7,643 bases of DNA from positions 1 to 7,643 of the forward strand of contig CAKUDW010000088.1 in the NCBI GenBank assembly GCA_934645275.1. The letters run 5' to 3'. Of this stretch, positions 1 through 6,353 are shown in pieces (within the stretch, counting starts at the first letter, position 1; every line of letters begins with the position of its first letter). The notes beneath the pieces are model-generated. The model saw nothing but the letters and a program-made list of their open reading frames with translations, ran no database searches and was not told the origin of the DNA. This stretch comes from an uncultured Clostridia bacterium. GTDB taxonomy: Bacteria; Bacillota_A; Clostridia; Christensenellales; Aristaeellaceae. The position numbers and the translations under genes were made by a program.

Positions 1-634
1 GCGTACCGGAATGATATTGATTTCCCAAATGCCACATTTGAGAAAATGCACCGGCATTCGAGTCGTGCTCCAAAAACACTGGCAGGCTGATTCGCTGTTC
101 AAATGCCTTTTTAATATTGACGCCACGCCATTCTTCTGCGCCGATCAGCGCGGCGATCTCATTTCGTTTGCTGATAAATGGCCCTGGCAACGCTACGCCC
201 ACAGCCAGGCATTTTTCGTTGCTGTTGCGCGAACAGATTGCTTCCACTTGCGTACACATTTTGGCGATCACGTCGTTGATATCAACCGCCGACGGAATCG
301 AAAACTTATCGCTCTCCAGTAATTCACCGGCCAAGTTGAGTACTGCGATCTTATAATACTTACGCGAAAGACGAATACCAATTACGCGATAGCAGCTCTT
401 GTCAATGGATACGCCGATGGAACGCCTACCCTTCTGAGCCTCCAGAAGACCCGTCTCTCGGACAAGTCCCCAACGAAGGAATTCTTTCATTATGTAGGCT
501 ACCGAGGCCTGCGTCAACCCGCTGTTTTCTGCCAACTGCGCCCGTGAACATACGCCTGATCTACGCAGATCTTTCAAAATAAACGTTCGGTTCATTCTCT
601 GCGTGATCTCCTGGTTGATTCCCTTTTGATGCAT
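1..634 (-). CDS. ROK-family transcriptional regulator (NagC/XylR type), partial, 3' end beyond window
   Basis: Reading leftwards from the ATG at 634, 211 codons stay open to the window edge, so the C-terminal part is missing. Residues about 27-60 form a winged helix-turn-helix (SRAQLAENSGLTQASVAYI), followed by a wing-like KGRRS at 69-72. From about residue 83 a ROK sugar-kinase-like fold begins: the usual DIGGTK phosphate loop is replaced (GIRLSRKY), but VGVALPGPF (145-153) and LEHDSNAGAF (188-197, matching the ROK ENDANAAA motif with D191) are present. That combination is typical of ROK repressors rather than kinases. In this family a sugar or sugar phosphate usually releases the protein from DNA. 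The Cys-rich zinc motif would lie outside the window. The start fits the family (MNR.. follows at residue 14), with a weak GGCGGG site 7 nt upstream. It lies 101 bp after the permease gene in the same direction and has its own candidate promoter. Inferred role: local regulator of the operon. Confidence 0.9.
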   Translation of the reverse strand, partial: MHQKGINQEITQRMNRTFILKDLRRSGVCSRAQLAENSGLTQASVAYIMKEFLRWGLVRETGLLEAQKGRRSIGVSIDKSCYRVIGIRLSRKYYKIAVLNLAGELLESDKFSIPSAVDINDVIAKMCTQVEAICSRNSNEKCLAVGVALPGPFISKRNEIAALIGAEEWRGVNIKKAFEQRISLPVFLEHDSNAGAFSQMWHLGNQYHSGT

Positions 635-673
635 TTTGCAACCCGCCGTTTTTAATATCAGTATTATCAAGCT

Positions 674-702
674 ATTTTATCATGTACGAAATCAAATTAC
701 AA
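674..702 (-). promoter_or_regulatory. Candidate sigma-A promoter of the ROK regulator gene
   Basis: On the minus strand, TTGTAA (697-702) and TAAAAT (674-679) are separated by exactly 17 nt, and the -10 is preceded by TGA, giving an extended -10 (TGATAAAAT). Transcription would start near 667, leaving a leader of roughly 33 nt before the ATG at 634. The same TGATAAAAT occurs in the operon promoter. The site is in the short gap after the permease gene. I see no terminator in that gap, so the regulator could also be read through from the operon. Confidence 0.5.
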
Positions 703-735
703 GCTATTCGGCATCTGCATTTTACAAATTCGAAC

Positions 736-1716
736 TCAGCTTCGGCGCAGCTTTTTATTAGCAAAGATGCTGGAATTACCAAAGCCGTTCTTCTGCACAC
801 AATCGAAGCCCACAGCCAACAGCAGAATAATACCCTTGACCACCATCTGCATGTAAGCGCTGATATCCAACAGCACCATACCGTTGCTTAGAATGCCAAT
901 GATAAGCACACCTGCCACGACATTAGATATCCGTCCAAAGCCGCCGTTGACACTGACGCCGCCCAATACAACAGCCGTTATGACATTGAACTCATAGCCC
1001 TTGCCCACGTTAGGCTGACCTGAATTGGTCCTGGACAAGAACACCACGGCCGCTATGCCGGCAAAAAAACCTGAAAGTGCATATACGAGGCACTTAATGC
1101 TGTGTACCGAAATGCCGGAAAGCAAAGACGCTTCTTCATTGCCGCCAAGTGCATAGAAATAACGTCCAAAATAGCTGCGATTCAGAATCACCGCACCCAC
1201 TGCAAAGCAGATGCACATCAGGATGACCGGAATGGGAATTACCCACAGATAGCCCTGGCCAATGAATGAAAATGCCTTTGGAAATCCGGACATGGACATG
1301 CCGCCCGAAATCATATAGGCAAGGCCCTCAAATATGATCTGTGTGGCAAATGTCACAATCAGCGCCGGCATATTAAACTCGGCAATAATGAACCCGTTCA
1401 CCAGGCCGATCAGCGTACTGAACAGCAGCATCAAAAAAATGGTAAGATACATGTTCATGCCACGAACTGCCATAAAATACGCACCGACGATGTTAGCGAA
1501 GGTGATGATCGAACCAATGGACAAATCAATGCCGCCCAGCAGGATGACAAATGTCATGCCGATCGCAGCAATGCCCAGCATGGAGACCTGACGTGCAATG
1601 CTGAACAGATTGTCTACCGTAAGGAAACGATCCGTCAATATGGACATGAGAATTACCAGTAACGCAAGTACAATGAAAATTGCCCTGTCTTTCAAAAACT
1701 TGATCGTCTTTTTCAT
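736..1716 (-). CDS. Sugar ABC transporter permease, RbsC/BPD_transp_2 family
   Basis: Membrane-spanning subunit of a ribose-type sugar ABC importer, 326 residues, a usual length for the family. It has about ten hydrophobic segments, starting around residues 12-28, 43-61, 66-83, 90-110, 117-137, 158-178, 207-228, 245-260, 264-282 and 288-305. Hallmarks are GGIDLSIGS (61-69), the cytoplasmic coupling loop FGRYFYALGGNEEASLLSGI (183-202, very close to E. coli RbsC) and VVLGGVSVNGGFGRI (249-263). The ATG overlaps the stop codon of the ATPase gene in an ATGA arrangement, with AGAGGAG 8 nt upstream, so the two subunits are probably translationally coupled. Only one permease gene is present, which fits a homodimer. 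The family carries pentoses, hexoses and polyols, and the actual substrate is not readable here. Confidence 0.95.
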   Translation of the reverse strand: MKKTIKFLKDRAIFIVLALLVILMSILTDRFLTVDNLFSIARQVSMLGIAAIGMTFVILLGGIDLSIGSIITFANIVGAYFMAVRGMNMYLTIFLMLLFSTLIGLVNGFIIAEFNMPALIVTFATQIIFEGLAYMISGGMSMSGFPKAFSFIGQGYLWVIPIPVILMCICFAVGAVILNRSYFGRYFYALGGNEEASLLSGISVHSIKCLVYALSGFFAGIAAVVFLSRTNSGQPNVGKGYEFNVITAVVLGGVSVNGGFGRISNVVAGVLIIGILSNGMVLLDISAYMQMVVKGIILLLAVGFDCVQKNGFGNSSIFANKKLRRS

Positions 1717-3224
1717 AATCTCGGCTCCTCTCCGGCGGTCATCGATGCGTATTTCATAATTGTTTCCTGATCGAATGCAGACTTTTGCACCTCTCCTGTA
1801 ATTCGCCCTTCCGCGAACACGAGTATCCTGTCGGACATACCCATCAATTCCTCCATTTCCGAGGTGATCAGCAAAACGGTCTTGCCATTTTCGACCAGCA
1901 TGTTCATGAGCTTGTATATCTCGTACTTGGCGCCCACGTCGATGCCGCGTGTAGGTTCATCCAGTATAATCAGCTGCGCATTGGCGGCCAGCCACTTGCC
2001 CAAAATCACCTTCTGTTGATTGCCGCCGCTGAGGTTTTTCACCAGTTGCGTCAGAGAAGGCGTCTTTATGCGCATCGAATCCGCATATTTTTGCGCCGTC
2101 TCCTGCTCCTGTCGCTTGCGAATAAACGACAGCTTTGAGATCATGCGGTAGATCGGCATGCATATATTTGATTTAATATCCACGCCCAGTAGTGCCCCTT
2201 GACGCTTTCTATCCTCCGGAACGAGTGCAATACCCAGCGCGATTGCCTGGCGCGGGTTCCTCGGATCTATCTCCACCCCATTTAGGCGCATGCTGCCGCT
2301 TTCTCTGGGATGTACGCCGAAAATCATCTCTGCCACTTCCGTACGTCCCGAACCTACCAGGCCGCCCAGACCAAGTATTTCTCCGCGGTGCAATTTGAAA
2401 GAAATATCTTTGTCGCCGTTTCCGCTTACATGCTCCAGCTCCAGCAGCACTTCCCCGGGTATGTGCTCAGGGCGAGGCGGATATGTTTCCGTAAGTTCAC
2501 GGCCAACCATCAATTTCACCAGATCCTCAACGTTGGTCTCTGCCACTTCGCGCGTAGCAATATACTTGCCGTCACGAATTACGGTCACGCGATCTGCCAG
2601 GCGAAAGATTTCATCCAATCGATGTGAAATGTATATTATTGCCACGCCCGCGCGCTGCAGCTGTTCTACCACGCGAAACATCGCCTCTACCTCATTGGGT
2701 GTCAACGGCGCGGACGGTTCATCCATAATCATAATCTTGGCATTCTGTTCAAATGCCTTGGATATCTCCACCATTTGGCGATAGCCAACGGAGAGATCCT
2801 TTACGAGCGCATCGGGCGATATATTCAGCCCGAGTTTTTGAAAAATCGCCTGCGTCTTTTCACGCATGGCCTTTCTGTCGATAAACAATCCATTTCGAGG
2901 CGCCCGGCCAAGAAAAATGTTCTCAGCCACCGAGAGCTCGCCTACAAGGTTAAACTCCTGATAGATAATCGATATGCCCTTTTCACGGGCAAGCTGCGGC
3001 GTCATCCTCGAAAACGACTCGCCAAAGACGACGATCTCGCCTGCGTCCGGGATCACAGCGCCGCTACAACTTTTGATCAACGTGGATTTTCCCGCTCCAT
3101 TTTCGCCGATCAGCGCATGGATTTCGCCCGACCTCACGCAAAGCGATACGCCGTCCAGGGCTACGACGCCAGGATAGGTCTTTCGTATGTTGCGCAATTC
3201 CAGCGCATAACTGACGTTATTCAT
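1713..3224 (-). CDS. Sugar ABC transporter ATP-binding protein, RbsA/XylG-type tandem ATPase
   Basis: Cytoplasmic energising subunit of the importer: 503 residues with two fused ABC ATPase domains, the standard size for RbsA, MglA and XylG. Domain 1 has Walker A GENGAGKST (40-48), Q-loop YQE (88-90), a degenerate signature LSVGYRQ (144-150), Walker B IMIMDEP (164-170) and switch His201. Domain 2 has a degenerate Walker A GLVGSGRTE (288-296, Arg in place of Lys), PEDRKRQG (337-343), a good signature LSGGNQQK (398-405), Walker B LIILDEPTRGIDVG (418-431), and SE where the switch His is expected. This asymmetry is normal for the family and not a sign of decay. A small oddity is DEPSAPLT, where DEPTAALT is usual. 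AGGAG lies 7 nt before the ATG. The gene starts 112 nt after the binding-protein gene, with a stem-loop between, and overlaps the permease gene by 4 nt. Confidence 0.96.
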   Translation of the reverse strand: MNNVSYALELRNIRKTYPGVVALDGVSLCVRSGEIHALIGENGAGKSTLIKSCSGAVIPDAGEIVVFGESFSRMTPQLAREKGISIIYQEFNLVGELSVAENIFLGRAPRNGLFIDRKAMREKTQAIFQKLGLNISPDALVKDLSVGYRQMVEISKAFEQNAKIMIMDEPSAPLTPNEVEAMFRVVEQLQRAGVAIIYISHRLDEIFRLADRVTVIRDGKYIATREVAETNVEDLVKLMVGRELTETYPPRPEHIPGEVLLELEHVSGNGDKDISFKLHRGEILGLGGLVGSGRTEVAEMIFGVHPRESGSMRLNGVEIDPRNPRQAIALGIALVPEDRKRQGALLGVDIKSNICMPIYRMISKLSFIRKRQEQETAQKYADSMRIKTPSLTQLVKNLSGGNQQKVILGKWLAANAQLIILDEPTRGIDVGAKYEIYKLMNMLVENGKTVLLITSEMEELMGMSDRILVFAEGRITGEVQKSAFDQETIMKYASMTAGEEPRL

Positions 3225-3286
3225 GTTGAATCTCCTAATGACTCATCGCTTCTGAACTAAGCCTTAAGCCTTCGATGATCGATAGT

Positions 3287-3311
3287 GGAGGAGCCGGAAA
3301 GCGACTCCTCC
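3287..3311 (-). other. Intercistronic stem-loop between binding-protein and ATPase genes
   Basis: In the transcript, GGAGGAGUCG pairs with CGGCUCCUCC over 10 bp (one G-U wobble) around a 5-nt CUUUC loop. It starts 25 nt after the binding-protein stop codon. No U-run follows (next bases ACUAUCGAUC), so it is not a typical intrinsic terminator. As known for E. coli malE, a hairpin here can protect the upstream message or limit read-through, making binding protein more abundant than the membrane subunits. That role is inferred. Confidence 0.7.
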
Positions 3312-3336
3312 CAGAGTCCTTATTCAGCCTGTGTTA

Positions 3337-4275
3337 TTACTTCTGATAGTATTCCGCAGCGTTCTCGATGGTCACCGGGAACACATCGCGATACATGTCG
3401 CGATCTTCGTAGGTCACGCCATTGCCCAAGCCAGCCAGCAGATCGTACACGACGTTGCCGCAGGTCTTGGCAGTACCGGTGATCATGATGGTCATGCGGA
3501 TAGCTTCATTGTTCATGATGGCAGCCATTTCATCATCTGTACCGTCGATACCGAAAATGCCGACATCATCCGCGATCAGGCCCTTCTGCTTATAGGCTTC
3601 ATTTGCGCCGACGCTGCGCACGCAGCCCACGGTGCAAACAACCTTCACATCAGGGTACGCCTGCAGGATGGTCTCCATCGCATTCAGCGCAGCGGTGGTA
3701 TCCAGAGCGGGCTGGTTGGCGACCACTTCAGCGTTGGGTGCGAGCTCTTCAAGCGCCTTCAGGATGCCCTGTTCGCGCTCGAGCAGAACCTGCGTCTGCG
3801 GATAGCCCAGCACGGCCACTTCCACGGTCTCATCATCCGCAAAGTGCTCCTTGATGAACTTCGCGGCTTCTTCGCCGACCTTGTAACCCATGCCAACGTT
3901 ATCGATGATCCAGTTCAGATCGGTATTGGTCATGGAATTGTCCCAGCACATCACCTTGATGCCCTTTTCGCGAGCAGTAGCGCACACATCTTCCACTGCA
4001 TCCGGATCAGACGGGTGTACCATGATCACATCGCAACCGCTGGCGATGAAGTTCTCGATCTGCTCGATCTGCTTCGCGGAATTGTCCTCACAGGAAACGT
4101 AGGTGAAGCTGTCGCCATGCTCTTCAGCCGCGATCTCAGCCTGCTTCATGGCGCCAGTCCAAAACTGTCCAGAAACATCTTGAATGGTTGCACCAATCTT
4201 CAAGCCTTCCGCCAAGCTGGCAGAAGCAGCCAGAGCCAACATCAGACAGAGTACGATTGCCAGGATTTTCTTCAT
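3337..4275 (-). CDS. Sugar ABC transporter substrate-binding protein (ribose/hexose-type, Peripla_BP_4)
   Basis: Exported solute receptor that delivers a sugar or polyol to the RbsC/RbsA-type transporter. It has 312 residues with a Sec signal peptide: MKK, a hydrophobic core at about 4-19, and likely cleavage after ASLA (about residue 22). No lipobox is present: the only early cysteine, C10, sits inside the core after Leu. The mature part follows the RbsB/Peripla_BP_4 pattern: GATIQDVSGQFWTGAM (28-43), IENFIASGCDVIMVHPSDPDA (73-93), MCWDN (109-113, where the family has a ligand-binding Asp) and FGIDGTDDEMAAI (241-253). Aromatic residues W39 and W111 are plausible for stacking a sugar ring. 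The mature protein has seven cysteines (62, 81, 98, 110, 214, 218, 272), many for an exported receptor. GGAGGG lies 8 nt before the ATG. The 75-nt gap upstream has a TATAAT-like element and the downstream gap a strong stem-loop, both compatible with extra expression. Substrate unassigned. Confidence 0.94.
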   Translation of the reverse strand: MKKILAIVLCLMLALAASASLAEGLKIGATIQDVSGQFWTGAMKQAEIAAEEHGDSFTYVSCEDNSAKQIEQIENFIASGCDVIMVHPSDPDAVEDVCATAREKGIKVMCWDNSMTNTDLNWIIDNVGMGYKVGEEAAKFIKEHFADDETVEVAVLGYPQTQVLLEREQGILKALEELAPNAEVVANQPALDTTAALNAMETILQAYPDVKVVCTVGCVRSVGANEAYKQKGLIADDVGIFGIDGTDDEMAAIMNNEAIRMTIMITGTAKTCGNVVYDLLAGLGNGVTYEDRDMYRDVFPVTIENAAEYYQK

Positions 4276-4342
4276 TGTTTTTACCCTCCATTGTGTTTTT
4301 TTATGATAGCTCCACGGAACTTGCGCACGAACCGAAGAGACT

Positions 4343-4348
4343 ATTATA
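4343..4348 (-). promoter_or_regulatory. Possible internal -10 element ahead of the binding-protein gene
   Basis: A perfect TATAAT occurs on the minus strand just after the dehydrogenase stop codon, about 70 nt before the binding-protein ATG. No convincing -35 hexamer sits 16-18 nt upstream (17 nt gives GCAGTC), and the TG directly abuts the hexamer rather than being one base away. It may be an internal promoter raising binding-protein expression, or chance. Confidence 0.25.
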
Positions 4349-4350
4349 CA

Positions 4351-5397
4351 TTAGCCAATATGTACGACTGCTTTTACGATATTCTGCTTATCCCGCACGC
4401 ATGCGGTCATTGCCTGCTGAATATCATCCAATTCGAATACATTGGTCACGATCTTCCCAATGTCGACCACGCCGCTGGAAACCGCTTCAATAGCCATGGG
4501 ATAAATATTTCGATAACGGAAAACCGTTTTGATAATCAATTCCTTGTCCAGCGCCAGGCCGCTGGGAATCGTTACCTTGCCGGAAGCCGAATATCCCACC
4601 AGCACGATCGTCCCGCCGCGCTTTGCGGCGTGCATGGCCTGATTTGTGGTAATCTCCGTGCCCGCCGTTTCCACAATCACGTCCGCGCCCATACCGCCGG
4701 TCAGTGCACGTATACGTTCCACAACGTCTTCCTTTGCACCATTGACGACCTGCCATGCGCCGATCTCTCGCGCCTTGTTCAGCCTGTTTTCCACGATGTC
4801 TACGCTGATCACTTTCTGAACGCCATACGCCTTGAGTGCCATCAGTGTTACCAGTCCAATACAACCCGCACCCATAACTACGGCCACCTGCCCCACATGC
4901 GCTCCCGCCTGTCCGGCCGCATGGAAACCCACTGCCAGCGGCTCGATCAACGCGCCTTCCATGGTAGAAACATTCTCGGGCAGTTTAAAGCACAGCTCCT
5001 CTGGATGGGCTACATATTCCTGGAATACACCATCGTAGGGCGGTGTAGCAAAGAACTGCACATCGGGACAAAGATTATACTTGCCAGACTTGCAAAATTC
5101 GCAATGTCCGCAGGTTTTTCCCGGCTCCAGGCATACCCTGTCGCCCACTTTCAGGCCCTTGACATTCGTACCGACCTGCACCACCGTTCCACCCGGTTCG
5201 TGTCCAAGCACAAAGGGATAGCTCACGCGGCATTCGCCAATATGTCCATGCTCGTAAAAGTGCAAATCCGAACCGCAAATACCCACATATTCCAGCTTGA
5301 CCAGCACTTCATTTTTGCCGCACTCGGGAACAGGCCGCCGCTCCAGTTGAATATCCATCGGGCTGTGCATAACGGCGACTTTCATCATTTTATCCAT
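4351..5397 (-). CDS. Zinc-dependent polyol dehydrogenase, sorbitol/xylitol dehydrogenase type (MDR family)
   Basis: Cytoplasmic NAD-dependent enzyme predicted to oxidise a polyol to a ketose. From the ATG at 5397 it has 348 residues, normal for sorbitol dehydrogenases. The longer open frame begins at 5439 inside the kinase gene, but AAAGGAG (5406-5412) lies 8 nt before 5397, so the inner start is chosen. Catalytic zinc ligands: C41 in GICGSD, H66/E67 in LGHE, E152 in LIEPLAVG. Structural zinc cysteines C96, C99, C102 and C110 are all present. The Rossmann loop GAGCIG (176-181) and acidic D200 at the end of the second strand favour NAD over NADP. CGSDLHFYEHG, RFFATPP-like QFFATPPYDG, and R294/Y295 in VFRYRN match sorbitol/xylitol dehydrogenases rather than alcohol or threonine dehydrogenases. 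The start lies 19 nt after the kinase stop. The exact polyol is unknown; galactitol-1-phosphate dehydrogenase (GatD type) is less likely from the motifs. Confidence 0.92.
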   Translation of the reverse strand: MDKMMKVAVMHSPMDIQLERRPVPECGKNEVLVKLEYVGICGSDLHFYEHGHIGECRVSYPFVLGHEPGGTVVQVGTNVKGLKVGDRVCLEPGKTCGHCEFCKSGKYNLCPDVQFFATPPYDGVFQEYVAHPEELCFKLPENVSTMEGALIEPLAVGFHAAGQAGAHVGQVAVVMGAGCIGLVTLMALKAYGVQKVISVDIVENRLNKAREIGAWQVVNGAKEDVVERIRALTGGMGADVIVETAGTEITTNQAMHAAKRGGTIVLVGYSASGKVTIPSGLALDKELIIKTVFRYRNIYPMAIEAVSSGVVDIGKIVTNVFELDDIQQAMTACVRDKQNIVKAVVHIG

Positions 5398-5405
5398 GCT
5401 CACCA

Positions 5406-5412
5406 CTCCTTT
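5406..5412 (-). promoter_or_regulatory. Ribosome binding site that fixes the dehydrogenase start
   Basis: AAAGGAG on the minus strand, 8 nt before the ATG at 5397. The alternative ATGs upstream (5439, 5430) lie within the end of the kinase gene and have no comparable site, so they are probably not used. Confidence 0.85.
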
Positions 5413-5416
5413 ATCG

Positions 5417-6331
5417 TTATCCAATTTCATAATAAGCAAGATCCCTCAATTTACCGGAGGCTCCCACGGACTGAATGCACGCCGCGCCCGTGCGCGTGGC
5501 GATCCTTATGCTGTCAGGCACATTGTAGCCTCTGCTGAGCGATGCCAGGAAGCCCGCTACAAAGGCATCGCCCGCGCCCGTCGTATCGACCACGTCCACG
5601 TGCTCAGCAGAAAAATGTTCCAGTCTGCCCTTCTTGTCCAGGTAAACCGCGCCGTCCACACCACATTTGACGATCACATGCTCGACCCCACAGCTTTGGA
5701 ACACGCGCGCCGCATCCACTGCACTGCGCTGGTTGCTCAGCGTCATGGCCTCGTAGTCACTGGGTAGAAAATAGCTCGTATTCTCCAACACCGGACGAAG
5801 CCACTTCATGTGTTCCGGCGCAGGCTCTCCCGTAACATCAAGCGCCACCTGCATGCCATGTTGCCTGGCACGCCGCACAAGGCGCTGCATTTCTTCGCCA
5901 TCAAGTCCATCTATCCCGCACGCGCTGCCTATGTAAAGCAGATCACAGGCTTCCAGCAGTGCATCAGGCACATCATCGCAATGAAGATATTGGCTTGCGC
6001 CGCGTTTGGCGGCAAAATGACGTTCGCCGTTTGCTGAAATCATTACAACGGTAGCTGCCGTCGGCATTTCCGAATCCATAATCCCATCCGTTTCCAGGCC
6101 CATATCCTCCAGAGTTTCCCGCACAAAACGACCGATGCGATCCTTACCAACAGCGCTCACCAGACGGCTTTCCACGCCCAGCGCCTTCAAGTTAGACGCG
6201 ACATTAAATGCATCGCCGCCCACGGATAATTCCAAAGCATCGACCATGGTATGATCTTTTGAAAACAGTTCTCCAGAAACCGGTTTGACCAATACATCGC
6301 AAACCATCAATCCGACGCACAGTATCTTCAT
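5417..6331 (-). CDS. PfkB/ribokinase-family carbohydrate kinase
   Basis: ATP-dependent sugar kinase of the ribokinase fold, 304 residues, normal length. Seen: N-terminal strand MKILCVGLMVCDVLV; the substrate-side GG motif and first PfkB signature VGGDAFNVASNLKALG (37-52); VKCGVDGAVY (221-230), equivalent to the VTLGxxG region before the ATP site; and the second PfkB signature DTTGAGDAFVAGF (249-261), with the anion hole GAGD and catalytic base D255. GGD in place of the more common GGA/GGK occurs in several PfkB subgroups, including 2-keto-3-deoxygluconate kinases, and does not by itself give the substrate. The start is supported by AGGA a few bases upstream; the gene follows the aldolase by 22 nt and precedes the dehydrogenase by 19 nt. 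Context suggests it phosphorylates the ketose made by the dehydrogenase, giving the substrate of the aldolase. Fructokinase, tagatokinase, ketohexokinase-like and other roles remain open. Confidence 0.92.
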   Translation of the reverse strand: MKILCVGLMVCDVLVKPVSGELFSKDHTMVDALELSVGGDAFNVASNLKALGVESRLVSAVGKDRIGRFVRETLEDMGLETDGIMDSEMPTAATVVMISANGERHFAAKRGASQYLHCDDVPDALLEACDLLYIGSACGIDGLDGEEMQRLVRRARQHGMQVALDVTGEPAPEHMKWLRPVLENTSYFLPSDYEAMTLSNQRSAVDAARVFQSCGVEHVIVKCGVDGAVYLDKKGRLEHFSAEHVDVVDTTGAGDAFVAGFLASLSRGYNVPDSIRIATRTGAACIQSVGASGKLRDLAYYEIG

Positions 6332-6353
6332 TTAGATCCTATCCTCTCAGCGC

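Noticed and set aside
635..735. Terminator after the permease gene
   Set aside because: No stem followed by a T-run is visible in the 101-nt gap on the minus strand.
1713..3224. Degenerate Walker A and missing switch His in the second ATPase domain as signs of decay
   Set aside because: Arg in GSGRTE and the SE pair are the normal state in RbsA-type proteins, and the reading frame is intact.
4351..5397. Dehydrogenase as galactitol-1-phosphate dehydrogenase (GatD)
   Set aside because: CGSDLHFYEHG, FFATPPYDG and FRYRN match sorbitol/xylitol dehydrogenases, and the transporter is an ABC type delivering unphosphorylated substrate rather than a PTS.
3331..5538. A 735-codon open frame on the plus strand, antisense to the binding protein, dehydrogenase and part of the kinase
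   Set aside because: The minus strand over the whole stretch encodes three recognisable proteins with intact motifs and ribosome sites. The plus-strand product is rich in His, Arg and Cys in a way typical of antisense frames, and crosses three gene boundaries. Its openness follows from the codon usage of the real genes.
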